Assembly (NCBI GenBank): GCA_009746045.1
Contig: RPFO01000041.1
Coordinates: forward strand, 625,944 to 689,943
Direction: 5' to 3'
DNA: 64,000 bases
From: Mesostigma viride
Lineage: Eukaryota; Streptophyta; Mesostigmatophyceae; Mesostigmatales; Mesostigmataceae
Part shown: piece after piece, positions 51,331 through 62,959 of the stretch
Position numbering within the stretch: the first letter of the stretch is position 1
Layout of the letters: each line of letters opens with the position of its first letter
Program-made: the position numbers and the translations under genes
Notes under the pieces: model-generated
What the model was told of the DNA's origin: nothing
Database searches by the model: none
The model's input: only the letters and a program-made list of their open reading frames with translations

Positions 51331-52100
51331 GTGAGCATAAGTCCTCAGTGGGAGGGGAACATGGGATGGAATGGATGGTATAAGCTATCTAGGTCCTAGT
51401 TACAGGGGTGTGGGCACCGCGGCCCGAATCGCTATGAATGCCATACTTGGTCACACGCGGAGCCCCCACAGACTTGGGGGTGGTCTCCTTCATCACTACT
51501 TGCCATCTATCCTTGCGCACCATCTGCCTTAATATTACAGACTACCGGACATGTGTTACGTGATCTCCCAACGGAGTAACGCTTCAATTCAATGCAACTA
51601 ATACGTTAGACAGTATAATATTATCGTGACATGCATCACGTGAGCATAATGAATGCAATATCAAAGCGACTACCGGCGCAGGCCAGAAATCTGGAGAATA
51701 TGTCAATATCAACAAGTACTAGGAGCATAGAGTGTACGCATTATGACTGTCCTGGTTAGCCTTGTACTCAGACCCTACGTGGATCATGCCACGACAAATG
51801 AGGGTCGTACACACAACTCTTGGTTTAGCTCCGAGACCATGCAGTCATTGGCAAACTTTGGAATTACCTCTTTCTCGATACTGTGCCAAAATTCCAAAAC
51901 AAAAGAGGTGGTATGGACACCTGTAAAGAGCCGGTATGGACACCCACAGCTCTGCACACATCTTGATTATCCAAGCAATTAGTGTACAAGTGTTTCGCCT
52001 CCGTGGCTTACCATTATGCATCATCAGCACAACAAGTTTTAACAGTGATTGCAAACCACGGTTTTTTATGTGTCATGCAAGGTCTACCAAAAGGCGGTGT

Positions 52101-52966
52101 CACCATTGCATTTTTAGGCCCAAATGCATGTGTCACCCGAAATGCATCTAAACCTTAAACCTTCCTCAACCTTTTCATGAAACAATCAAAGGTTCATTAC
52201 AATATCTGATTTTCTCGCCAACTAGTTTTGCCTGTTGGCTTAGCCCCCCCAACATGGCCCGGGTAGCACGTGTTCGCCGCCCTCATCAGGGGGAATAGTA
52301 TCACATTTGGTCAATAGGCCATACCAAGTCATGCTTGTTGCCCCAACCAACTAGAGCATATTCTCAATGCCCATTCCCGCCATCCAAGCTATGCCTCCTG
52401 TTTACCGCCGCAACACCGGTTGCCAGCAGCCCATTACTCACTTCACCCGCCGCTTGCTACACAAGGCCTTGCCGCCTTGCCCAACATGCTGCCTGCTTCG
52501 CCTCGTTCGGCCGAATTTCGCAAGTAACCTTGCAGTTCCAAGTACCTCAGGTTTGCTTGACATTCCCCCTCCCTCACCCCCTCCCACCCCCCCTCCCTCC
52601 CTTTTAGAAGCTACATACACCGCTACGTTCAAGAAGTATAAGTATTTATCTATATATTATACAAAGTTGACAAGATATTTATCACACACTTAGTTTCAGT
52701 TGGCTAACTCGCTTTCTATGTCGTGTGCCCAAGGGGCTTTTTGTTGTGCATCGATGAATTACGCCAGACATAGGTGTAACTTTTCTGTACATGTTCTTGT
52801 TGTCGCTCTGTTGACTTGTTGTCGCTTCACAGGCAATGCACTATTGTGTGGAAGGACGCGCATCCCCTGGAGAAGATGCGACTGTACCATTTTGCCCAGC
52901 TTCAGTGGCAAATGAAGGTGAAGAATATGCGTTGTGGCCTTCTCCTCAGCTGGACGATGGAGAACG
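52101..52966. other. foldback spacer (866 bp)
   Basis: Non-palindromic centre. On the plus strand the coding-like piece of the left arm runs 50 bp into it (VTIAFLGPNAC). Otherwise a C-rich CCCTCCC segment near 52580 and no gene. Confidence 0.6.
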
Positions 52967-55900
52967 ACACCGCCTTTTGGTAGACCTTGCATGACACATA
53001 AAAAACCGTGGTTTGCAATCACTGTTAAAACTTGTTGTGCTGATGATGCATAATGGTAAGCCACGGAGGCGAAACACTTGTACACTAATTGCTTGGATAA
53101 TCAAGATGTGTGCAGAGCTGTGGGTGTCCATACCGGCTCTTTACAGGTGTCCATACCACCTCTTTTGTTTTGGAATTTTGGCACAGTATCGAGAAAGAGG
53201 TAATTCCAAAGTTTGCCAATGACTGCATGGTCTCGGAGCTAAACCAAGAGTTGTGTGTACGACCCTCATTTGTCGTGGCATGATCCACGTAGGGTCTGAG
53301 TACAAGGCTAACCAGGACAGTCATAATGCGTACACTCTATGCTCCTAGTACTTGTTGATATTGACATATTCTCCAGATTTCTGGCCTGCGCCGGTAGTCG
53401 CTTTGATATTGCATTCATTATGCTCACGTGATGCATGTCACGATAATATTATACTGTCTAACGTATTAGTTGCATTGAATTGAAGCGTTACTCCGTTGGG
53501 AGATCACGTAACACATGTCCGGTAGTCTGTAATATTAAGGCAGATGGTGCGCAAGGATAGATGGCAAGTAGTGATGAAGGAGACCACCCCCAAGTCTGTG
53601 GGGGCTCCGCGTGTGACCAAGTATGGCATTCATAGCGATTCGGGCCGCGGTGCCCACACCCCTGTAACTAGGACCTAGATAGCTTATACCATCCATTCCA
53701 TCCCATGTTCCCCTCCCACTGAGGACTTATGCTCACGTGACGCAGTCACGTGTCTATTAATTAATTAATTAATGTCCGGTAGGGGCACCTCGGGTAACCC
53801 GCTACGGTCGGCACAGTGCCACCGGCCGCGGGGCCCACAATCCTGCTACCCGTGCTTAGATAGTTTCTTTCGCATGTCATCCATTCCCTTCATGAGGATA
53901 CTGCTCACGCAGTCACGTGGTATTAATTAATTAATTAAATGTCCGTGAGAGGGGGTACATGGTCTATAAGCGTGCTAAGCAACAACCTGCAAATGATGTA
54001 AACTTAATAATGCTCACGTGATGTTTGTTAATTATAATATTGATAATTGTCTCTTGTTCACGTGGTGCAGTCACGTTCTTATCGCACGCAATTGATAGCA
54101 CTGTTACGAGTTAACCCACCTCTATGTGAGAACCTGTACGTCTCCACCGTTGGCACTCGAATGGTACCTATCACCACTAAAGATGATTTAGAGGAATCGT
54201 TCGCGACAGCTAGATTGCAATGAAGCTTGATACATGTTCAGCTGCAATAAAACACATTTCCCAATTAACACAAGCAACAGCTATTGTGTGGGTCGACAAC
54301 AACCAACTAACTATGAGCCCAACTCGAACGTATCGACGTTGGCTAGACTGCCATTATTGTTCTCACGACAGACCATACATTGAGGTGCTCACAGAACGCT
54401 GGCACCAAGGGCAGAGGACATACAGGTAAAAACCATGACATGAGTAGGAACGGGCATGGCATGACTAGGAACGTGTACAGCATGACTAGGAACGGGTATG
54501 GCATGACTAGGAAGTAGGAACAGGTATGGCATGACTAGGAAAGAGCATGGCATGACTAGGAACGGGCATGGCATGACTAGGAACGGGTGTGGCATGACTA
54601 GGAACGTGTACAACATGACTAGGAACGGGTATGGCATGACTAGGAATGAGTATGTCATGACTCGGAACGGGTATGGCATGACTCGGAACGACCATGGCAT
54701 GACTAGGAACGGGTACAGCATGACTAGGAACGGGTATGGCATGACTAGGAATGAGTATGTCATGACTCGGAACGGGTATGGCATGACTCGGAACGACCAT
54801 GGCATGACTAGGAACGGGTATGGCATGACTAGGAACGGGTGTGGCATGACTAGGAGCGTGTACAGCATGACTAGGAACGGGTATGGCATGACTAGGAACG
54901 GGTATGGCATGACTAGGAACGGGTATGGCATGACTAGGAACGGGCATGGCATGACTAGGAACGGGTGTGGCATGACTAGGAACGGGCATGGCATGACTAG
55001 GAACGGCCATGGCATGACTAGGAACGGGCATGGCATGACTAGGAACGGGTATGGCATGACTAGGAACGGGTATGGCATGACTAGGAACGGGTATGGCATG
55101 ACTAGGAACGGGCATGGCATGACTAGTAACGAGTATGGCATGACTAGGAACGGGCATGGCATGACTAGGAACGGGTATGGCATGACTCGGAACGACCATG
55201 GCATGACTAGGAACGGCCATGGCATGACTAGGAACGGGTATGGCATGACGTGGCCCACGCGCATGTGCGCCCATAATGGCCCCCATGGATGATGCTTTCA
55301 GTATTTAGCCGCGCCCAGCCTACAATGGGACCTCCCATGGATGATGCATTAAGAATTTAGCCATGCGATGCCTATGCAGGGAGTTACTCTCTGCTGAGAT
55401 GCCATGTGTACACCAGCTATAGCCTAGCCACATACCCTCCACCCCATATGTCATGCAGGCCTTCTAGGCCCTCTCCTCAAGCCCCCCCCTGGGTGCCTGT
55501 GCTTGTTAAGGAGGCATGAACCATCATGGCGGTGCAGGTGCACCTTGTGCACCCAGAGCAGGTGACAGTTGTACATCCTCCACCTGCAGGTTGTAGCCCT
55601 GATTGTATTACAAACCCATAGATGCCCTTTTCTCAGGGCTATGTGTTACATATGCTCCCAACGGAGCTATCATTTTAATTAATTAATTAATTAATGGCAT
55701 GACTAGGAACGGGAGTGACATGACTAGGAACGACCATGGCATGACTCGGAACGACCATGGCATGACTAGGAAGGAGCATGGCATGACTAGGAACGGGTAT
55801 GGCGGCCAAGCACGTGGGCGGGTTCGTGCTATTCGTACCGTTGATGCTGAAGAGTCACAGGTATCGTTGGAACGGAACGGTCCAGGGGTCGCAGGCGGTT

Positions 55901-56708
55901 CTTCCCGGGACTGATCTTCCAGCGCTGCAAGAAAATCACGAACATGTCCCTGGTTGGGTAAAGAAAGCAGGCAAACCCCGACCGGCCGACCGCGTCCCCA
56001 CCGTGCATGTACCTTGGTAAGACGTACGTAAGGTTCTGTGGGCTGAACTGACCGCGCTTCAAGAATATGACGATTTGAAGCCACTATGAAGGTATATGCA
56101 AACCATGTCGGCGTCATCCGCTCGACCCCTCTTACTCAGATATAGTTGGATATGCAGCATAAAAAGCAACGGGGAGAAATTGTCAATGACTATGATCCCC
56201 CAACTGTGGGTGTTAGGAAATAGAAAAAGCATGGCAGGCATAGCTTGCGTGCAACATTGGGGGTCGGAAATTCTAGTCGGGGGGGTCAGTGGACTCCAAC
56301 GTGGACTCGAGACTCAGATTGATTGATTATTGAGGGTAAACTGCACGACTACAGGCTCTTTGCGCGCGCCACATGTTAAGTAATCATGCCATCAGCTGCC
56401 ATTTTGAACGCATCATAAGGAAACCCGTCGGGTTAAAAACTAAGATCTAAACGGCCATCACCACTCGCATCGACGACGAAATTCGGCTAAGTCCAAAGGC
56501 AGCCGATACGATTTACGTCGTTTGCAGTTTTACGCGCCAGCCTTGCGCACGCTGCCGCGCCGCGCCCAGCCACGATGCACTCCCAGCCTTGCGCACTCCC
56601 AGCCTCGCGCACTCCCCAGCCTTGCGCACGCCAGCCTTGCGCACGCTGCGCCGCGCCCAGCCTTGTGCATCGTCTGAAGAAATCAGTGTCTGATGTTTAC
56701 AAAAACTC
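52967..56708 (-). mobile_element. foldback transposon, right inverted arm (3,742 bp)
   Basis: Mirror image of 48359-52100, with the same minisatellite (54431-55248 and 55691-55805), the LINE-derived element (55249-55690), tails near 53737 and 53902-53939, and coding fragment (54220-54429). An inverted repeat of this size and identity would form one long hairpin in RNA. Confidence 0.85.
54431..55805. repeat. 21-bp minisatellite, right arm
   Basis: Reverse complement of 49262-50636, including the inserted short element at 55249-55690. Confidence 0.9.
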
Positions 56709-58126
56709 GAAAAATTTGGCAGCTTGGTCGATTTCGCCCTCGCGTCACGAATTTGTTCCCCCTCAGTTAGGCTGGCAGCGTTCGAGCGCCGCGCCTTTGG
56801 TCTGGTCGCCGGACTTTGGTTACTAGCACCAGTATCACCTGGTATGCTGGCGGCGACAACGCGCTCCGCCTGCACTGGGCTGTTCTGGACCGCAGTTTCT
56901 GGAAGTACTTCAGCGTCTGACACGGACTTCTCCATTGCGCTGGAAACTTCTCGAATTGGCGTGAACTTCCACTGGGCCGGCGCAGAGTATAAAAAGCCAC
57001 GCAGTGTGCGAGTAATGCCCAGTAGGCCGCCCCCGATCCCGCATACACGGGCAAGCATGGCCAGTATGACCGTTAGGCCCACGGCCAGCCACTCCGCCGC
57101 GTGTCCCGAGGCACGTGAGATGCTGCGCTCGCTGCTCGCCATTTTCTGCCCTTGACAGGCAGCGTCGACGTCCTTGAAGCTCGTCGCCGAAGATTTCAGC
57201 TCTGGGATGGCGTCCATCGCTGCGTCCGCACCGCGCGCGGGCAAAAAGTAGGTGTTGTTCCTCGTCACGATGCTGCAGGGCCTGCTGTCCAGCACAGCAA
57301 CCCGCCTGACGAGGTCGACGTTGTGGCCATCCTTGACGAGCTGGCCGGCGACAGATAAAAGTCGGGTGCTCAGCTTTGGAACGAGCAGCGCGTTTTGGAG
57401 GTGCACGTCCGCGTCCTGACCCGGCAGCTTCAGTTTGACAGTCCCGATGGCTGTCGCCTTCAGTTTGCCGCCTGAGCCGGCGATTTCCCTGTCATGAGGG
57501 TGCAGGCACACGAAGTCCGACGGGCATGGCGTCATGTGACAGCTCGCTGCGGAATCCAGCACCCAGCTGGTCGGTGCTTTCTTTTCATACTGCGTGAGTG
57601 CAGCAGCATCCGACGGCGATGGCGACTCGGCGATGGTCGCGAAGACGAAGCCGGACCGCTCCGCAGCCTCCTCGGTGAGACGCGCCTCGCTGGCACCTGG
57701 TGAGTGCTCCTTTCTCGCTTGGTTCCGTCGCGTTGCCTTGTTCTTGCGTTCTTGCTTCAGCTCCGGATGCTTCTCCCAGCACTGGGTGTCCACGTGCCCG
57801 GCCTTCTTGCAGTAATTGCACCGCCTCTTTCCTCCACTTTTCTTCGTAGTAGTGTGGAAAACCTGGCCGTTAGGGGAGCCCTCCTTCTTTGCTTGAGCAG
57901 AACGCCTTCCGTGCAGTAGCTCCTCCGCCTCCAGCAGCGCAGTCTTGACCTCCTTTAGCGAATCCTCCTCTCCAGTTAGGACCTTGACCAGGTCACAATA
58001 GGCCGATGCTAAGGCCTTCAACACAGCCTTGATTTCTTCCCATTTCCTCAGAGACCGCCCATCAAACGTTGTGATGGACTTGCTTGTTGCCCGGAATTGC
58101 TTGTAGCACGCTTCCTTGGTAGCCAT
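56709..58126 (-). CDS. gag-pro: gag-protease ORF of the 12.9-kb LTR element (no integrase or RT)
   Basis: Start ATG at 58126 in an ACCATGG context, 68 nt from the primer site. The capsid part before the knuckle is only about 100 residues, shorter than usual for copia. One CCHC knuckle (CNYCKKAGHVDTQC), then a copia protease with WVLDSAASCHMTP and a typical C-terminal LLVPKLSTRLLSV stretch. Where integrase should begin there is instead a different region with a strong hydrophobic segment (EWLAVGLTVILAMLARVCGI) and a Ser/Glu-rich tail. The frame is cut by the foldback at 56709 and resumes at 48349. A non-autonomous element that makes particles and protease but must borrow integrase and RT. Confidence 0.8.
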
Positions 58127-58193
58127 GGTGTCTTCAGTCGCCAATGGAACTGGATGTCTCTGGGTTCACAGTGGTCTTCTTGTTCCTCAGTAA

Positions 58194-58209
58194 CAAACCT
58201 CCGATACCA
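58194..58209 (-). promoter_or_regulatory. primer binding site (initiator tRNA-Met type)
   Basis: TGGTATCGGAGGTTTG on the minus strand, directly after the 5' LTR. It resembles the TGGTATCAGAGC site complementary to the 3' end of initiator tRNA-Met used by many copia elements. Confidence 0.75.
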
Positions 58210-59028
58210 TGTTTGGATTGGGAGAGGAAACTAATGGGTTTTACACAATGCCTTGTGCTTGGCCTTGCTACCCACACACCTTGCAGGTGCTGAAAGAAAG
58301 AGAGGTTGAAGACAATTTACGTGGAAGAATAAATGGCTTTATTAGAATATAATAGTTGGAGAAGAGCTTGAATGGAGGTTGAATGGAGGTTGAATGGAGG
58401 TTCCTGCCCTTAGGGGGCAGTTTCCTTTTATACCTTTTAGGCTAGGAAGGATGACATCAGCAATGACATCATCACAGAAGCTTGTAGAAACATCCTAGCA
58501 TATTCCTAGCATATTCCCAGCATATTCTCAGTATATTCCAGGAATATTCCTGGCATATTCTTAGAACATTCCTAGAACATTCTAGACATGATCCAATGAG
58601 CTGGCATAATAGCTAGATGCCAAGTGTCTACGTAATAATGTGCCACATAACATGATTAATAAAGTGACACATCTCTTCTCCTTGGAGTGACAAGTGTCAT
58701 GCAATGAGTCTACCCACTTGTCATCATGTAAGTCATAACATGTGTCATCATGAGCTTCCAACACTTGTCAGCTCATGGACCAAACACTTGTCCAATAGGC
58801 CATAGCACCACTTGTCAATCAAATACGTGATGCTACTAGGCTGACTCAGGTTACAAGTCATCCATGTCCAAGTATAGGACTATGGCACATGAATATTGAT
58901 CAGCTCATTGAGCCTGTTCCATCTAGCTCATCATAGCTATCAAATTCCCAGTCCATATGGAATAAATCCAACAAGAAATAAATCAGGCTGGGATATATTG
59001 TGGCCAGGTGGATATAATATCCCTAACA
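58210..59028 (-). repeat. 5' LTR of the 12.9-kb gag-protease LTR element
   Basis: 819 bp, TG...CA ends, same length and sequence as 46141-46959 as far as compared. The right target duplicate TTTCG follows at 59029-59033. Confidence 0.92.
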
Positions 59029-59110
59029 TTTCGCTTGTTCGGACGTTGATTACATAAGGAAAAGTATCGTACATTAAAAAACCTGAAAAAAAGTTTCTTT
59101 TTTTTCTGCA

Positions 59111-59176
59111 GCGAGGGCACGTGGGCAGCAGGCGGGCGTTTTGCACACCAACCGGCCCGACCCGTGTGTGTGCAAG
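59111..59176 (+). CDS. possible small exon
   Basis: Preceded by a long T tract and TTCTGCAG, followed by CAAG-GTAAAACA, with 66 bp between and an open frame (RGHVGSRRAFC...). Only splice-site pattern supports it. Confidence 0.2.
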
Positions 59177-59394
59177 GTAAAACACAGGCAGGAAAAACAT
59201 GCTCTCGTTGGTCATGAACACATTCTACCAGTTCCTAACATCATTTCAAAGAAACCCAGCGATGGATTTCCCTTAATTTTGCGTTTCCGATTTTTACGCC
59301 CCTTCCGCGAAAAAGTGAGAATTATAGGAGCGCTGACAGGGGCAACACTGCATGTCGTGCTTTACCATAATCGCTTTTACGTCTTTTCTTGCAG

Positions 59395-59499
59395 CTATAT
59401 GACTTCCCTTGGGCGCAGCAACATCGCCCGGTGTTTATCCTGCGGGCGGGGCTTGCAGGCCCCGTCCGGAGTGTGCTCGGGGTGCGGGAAAAACCACAG
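59395..59499 (+). CDS. possible exon with zinc-ribbon motif
   Basis: Preceded by CTTTTCTTGCAG and followed by CACAG-GTGCTGG; 105 bp, open. Encodes CLSCGRGLQ...CSGCG, a C-x2-C-x9-C-x2-C zinc-ribbon-like pattern. May belong with 45784-46060, the LTR element then being intronic; unproven. 59500-59885 has no other recognised gene; a TCCCAACGGAGG motif lies at 59820. Confidence 0.3.
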
Positions 59500-59885
59500 G
59501 TGCTGGTTTATAACGTCGACAACCCCCCATTGTCTGGTCATTAACCGGCGTATTCTTGTGGTTTAAGCTTCCGGCGACGGGCGAAAAGAGCTCTTACCAT
59601 GACGGCATGCTCTGGGGAGGCGCTCCGAGAAGGACTGGGGCGGGCAGGCAAATTTACACGCGACAGTGCCCGCACGTCGCCTGCGCACCACGGCGTACAA
59701 GGCAAAGCGCAGTGATTCCCTCCTGGACGGCCCATCGCTGCCTTTGCCGGGCGGCATGTTGGGGAGGCGGCTCCTTCTTCCTTTCTTACCGCCCGTTTCA
59801 TAGTTCATACCCCGTGAGTTTCCCAACGGAGGCGTGTTAATGATGAGCGGCTGCATGCATGAATGAACGGGTGTATGATGAATGA

Positions 59886-60386
59886 GCGAGGGGGGAGGGA
59901 GGGAGGGAGGGAGGGAGGGAGGGAGGAGGGAGGGAGGGAGGGAGGGAGGAGGGAGGGAGGGAGGGAGGGAGGAGGAGGGAGGGAGGGAGGGAGGGAGGAG
60001 GGAGGGAGGGAGGGAGGGAGGGAGGGAGGGAGGGAGGGAGGGAGGGAGGGAGGGAGGGAGGGAGGGAGGGAGGGAGGGAGGGAGGGAGGAGGGAGGGAGG
60101 AGGAGGGAGGGAGGGAGGGAGGGAGGGAGGGAGGGAGGGGGAGGGAGGGAGGAGGGAGGGAGGGAGGGAGGGAGGGAGGGAGGGAGGAGGGAGGGAGGGA
60201 GGGAGGGAGGGAGGGAGGGAGGGAGGGAGGGAGGGAGGGAGGGAGGGAGGGAGGGAGGGAGGGAGGGAGGGAGGGAGGGAGGGAGGGAGGGAGGGAGGGA
60301 GGGAGGGAGGGAGGGAGGGAGGGAGGGAGGGAGGGAGGGAGGGAGGGAGGGAGGGAGGGAGGGAGGGAGGAGGGAGGGAGGGAGGG
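59886..60386. repeat. GGGA microsatellite
   Basis: About 500 bp of GAGG units with occasional single-base losses. Open frames in it are artefacts. Confidence 0.95.
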
Positions 60387-60389
60387 CAG

Positions 60390-60490
60390 TAGAAAATCGT
60401 ACGTTATACGCGTTATACGGTCACGGTGGAGTATAATGTATAATACGGTATGATACGGTATAATACGATATTATACGTTATCGTACGGAC
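60390..60490. repeat. TATACG/ATACGGT motif cluster, first
   Basis: Many overlapping ATAATACGGTAT and GTTATACG words right after the GGGA array. A similar cluster precedes the second GGGA array at 61765-61915. Confidence 0.6.
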
Positions 60491-61764
60491 ACACTCAGAA
60501 TACTCTGATTTTACACATTTTAAGACACCCACCATCAATCCCCATGTTTTTAACACTGTTTTGGACATAATCCAAGGTTGCCCTACCCAAAATACTCAAT
60601 GAGGTGTACATTGTGGACACGATGTAGCATGTAATACTGAGCTAAGGCTCGTCTTGCACATAGTAATGTGATCATAGTTAGTACTATACATGCAGTTCCA
60701 ACTGGTGAGGAACCCTTGCACATGCATGCACTTGCTCTATTCATATTATGTGCAAACGTGTGCATGCATAATTGTGTATATGTGTGTATATATCTGGCAG
60801 TGCATGCACGCAAATACAATTAATGCATTATATGTTTGCATTGTGCGATGCTATGTGCATATACTGAGCTGCATGTGACTGTGTGTGACGATCCAGCCAG
60901 CCATGTGGCCCCTTGCCCTCGAGGCTGCCATGTGCTCCGCTAGCTTCCCATGAACATGGCCCTGGCAGCGCTAACTGCAAATCCCAACATATTAAATTCT
61001 TCTAGTTCTTGCCCAGATTAACAAAGCTTTCATCGCGTGCAGCAGCAACCATGCCGTGGCTCCGGAGCAGGCAGGACCGGCACTTCGAGGAGATCAGATG
61101 CAGGCCGACGATGCAGTTGCATGCAGGCCGACGAACAAATGATAAACTCCGGCCACCTGCTTTGCTAAATCCATGTGCTTCGTCTAGCCAGCATCAACAT
61201 TTTATGACATGCAGACCAGAAGAATAAATACCCAAAGACCTTATGTCGGATAAACAAACCGATCTGACTCGGCAAAGCATTAGCAGTACCTCCTGCACAG
61301 TGCGGCCGAAATATCAGGACGTGATATAGCATGCGCTTCCCAACCGCGCCGTTGCCTGGGCGTGAATTTAACCATCCATTACCAATTGACTTATGAGTAC
61401 GTAGCTATCGATAGCCAAGCTGGCTAGTTCCTGCGCTTGTATGTTGTAAATAACGCAATCGCTAGGGTGCTATTCCGTGCTTTCGCCATGCAAGTCAGGC
61501 AAAATTGGTAGGAATTCCTATGTATGCACCAAGTGCTCAGTCAGCACGTCGGCTGCTCAGTGCTCGCCCCTCTGTGACTCCCTACCTACCGCCACGTTTC
61601 AATTTGCAATCCATGTGCTACAGTTCAGACCTGGTTCAGACGGGTTAGTAGAGATACGAAAGCATGTGATCAATCTCACTGTCCGTAGCTTCAAGTCGTT
61701 GCAATGTTCCACTGTCATCACAGCCGCGCAAAAACAGCCTTGTTCCGCACTGAAACGCCAAAAA
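60491..61764. other. non-coding stretch between microsatellites
   Basis: No gene supported; short open frames lack any recognisable motif. Contains TGTGTATATATCTGG-type A+T-rich sequence near 60780. Confidence 0.5.
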
Positions 61765-61915
61765 ACCGCGGAAAATACGGCATTATACGGTATTATACGT
61801 CATTATGCGTCATTTTGCGCTAAAACGTATTACGTATGAAAAATTATACGCTAAAAAACCAGCGCATAACGTATTATACCGTATTATACCGTATAATACG
61901 GCGTATGATTTTACA
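61765..61915. repeat. TATACG/ATACGGT motif cluster, second
   Basis: Includes the palindrome CGTATTATAC-C-GTATAATACG near 61880 and several ATTATACGG words, directly before the second GGGA array. Confidence 0.6.
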
Positions 61916-61917
61916 CT

Positions 61918-62326
61918 GAGGGAGGGAGGGAGGGAGGGAGGGAGGGAGGGAGGGAGGGAGGGAGGGAGGGAGGGAGGGAGGGAGGGAGGGGGAGGGAGGG
62001 AGGGAGGGAGGGAGGGAGGGAGGAGGGAGGGAGGGAGGGAGGGAGGGAGGAGGGAGGGAGGGAGGGAGGGAGGGAGGGAGGGAGGGAGGGAGGGAGGGAG
62101 GGAGGGAGGGAGGGAGGGAGGGAGGGAGGGAGGGAGGGAGGGAGGGAGGGAGGAGGGAGGGAGGGAGGAGGGAGGGAGGGAGGGAGGGAGGGAGGAGGGA
62201 GGGAGGGAGGGAGGGAGGGAGGAAGGGAGGAGGGAGGGAGGGAGGGAGGGAGGGAGGGAGGGAGGGAGGGACGGAGGGAGGGAGGGAGGGACGGAGGGAG
62301 GGAGGGACGGAGGGAGGGAGGGAGGG
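61918..62326. repeat. GGGA microsatellite, second
   Basis: About 410 bp of GGGA units with GGGAC variants at the 3' side. Confidence 0.95.
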
Positions 62327-62332
62327 TATGAC

Positions 62333-62464
<132 letters not shown>

Positions 62465-62680
62465 TATGCATGGGTGGGTGGATACATGTGTACGTGGGTG
62501 TGGTGGTGGGTGGGTAAGGGATCGACGTGTGTGTGTGTGTGTGTATGTGTGTGTGTGCTTCTCTGCTTAGGCGTTGGAGCACACGCATGCACTGGAGGAA
62601 GGGGGTGATGAAAACCCAGACCAACTGTCGCACCCACCCCTCCACCAAGCGTAAGGCCAAGCGTGCCATGGGGGTAGGGT

Positions 62681-62845
62681 AGCTGACGCAAGTCACCAAC
62701 GTCAGGGTGCTCACCAGGCTGGTGAATGAGAAGATGGGGGGCAGGCCCCTGTCAGATGCAGAGAAGAAGAAAAGGAAAAGGATGCAGCAGGGCCGTGAGA
62801 ACGTGCCCCCGTGTGGCATTAGCCACTATATAGCTAGCTAGCTGG
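62681..62845 (+). pseudogene. possible C-terminal fragment of a mobile-element protein
   Basis: An open frame (LTQVTNVRVLTRLVNEKM ... SDAEKKKRKRMQQG) ends in a stop near 62843. The Lys/Arg-rich nature resembles transposon protein tails, but no family is recognised. Confidence 0.25.
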
Positions 62846-62959
62846 CTAGAGCCGTGTTATTAATGCATTGATTGTACTATAGGCATGTGCCCCCAAGTAT
62901 GCCTTCCTGCATTGTAAATATGATGCATAATGTAATGATGTGTTGTTTGGAACCTTCTG

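Larger units (their letters stand above)
48359..52100 (+). mobile_element. foldback transposon, left inverted arm (3,742 bp)
   Basis: Every position pairs with 56708 down to 52967 about a centre at 52533.5, and no mismatch was noticed. Terminal sequence GAGTTTTTGTAAACATCAG. Subterminal GTGCGCAAGGCTGG repeats (about 48405-48535), a 21-bp minisatellite, LINE/SINE insertions (49377-49818; tails at 51128 and 51296), and near the inner end a possible coding piece (YHYASSAQQVLTVIANHGFL at about 52008). No transposase. The 9-bp duplication is that of Mutator-like elements. Confidence 0.85.

Noticed and set aside
48359-56708. The palindrome as an assembly artefact
   Set aside because: The 9-bp duplication placed exactly at both borders and the unique spacer are what a transposon would give. 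It cannot be fully excluded without long reads.
46141-59028. The two 819-bp repeats as a segmental duplication
   Set aside because: TG...CA ends, primer site, polypurine tract and the 5-bp duplication show they are LTRs.
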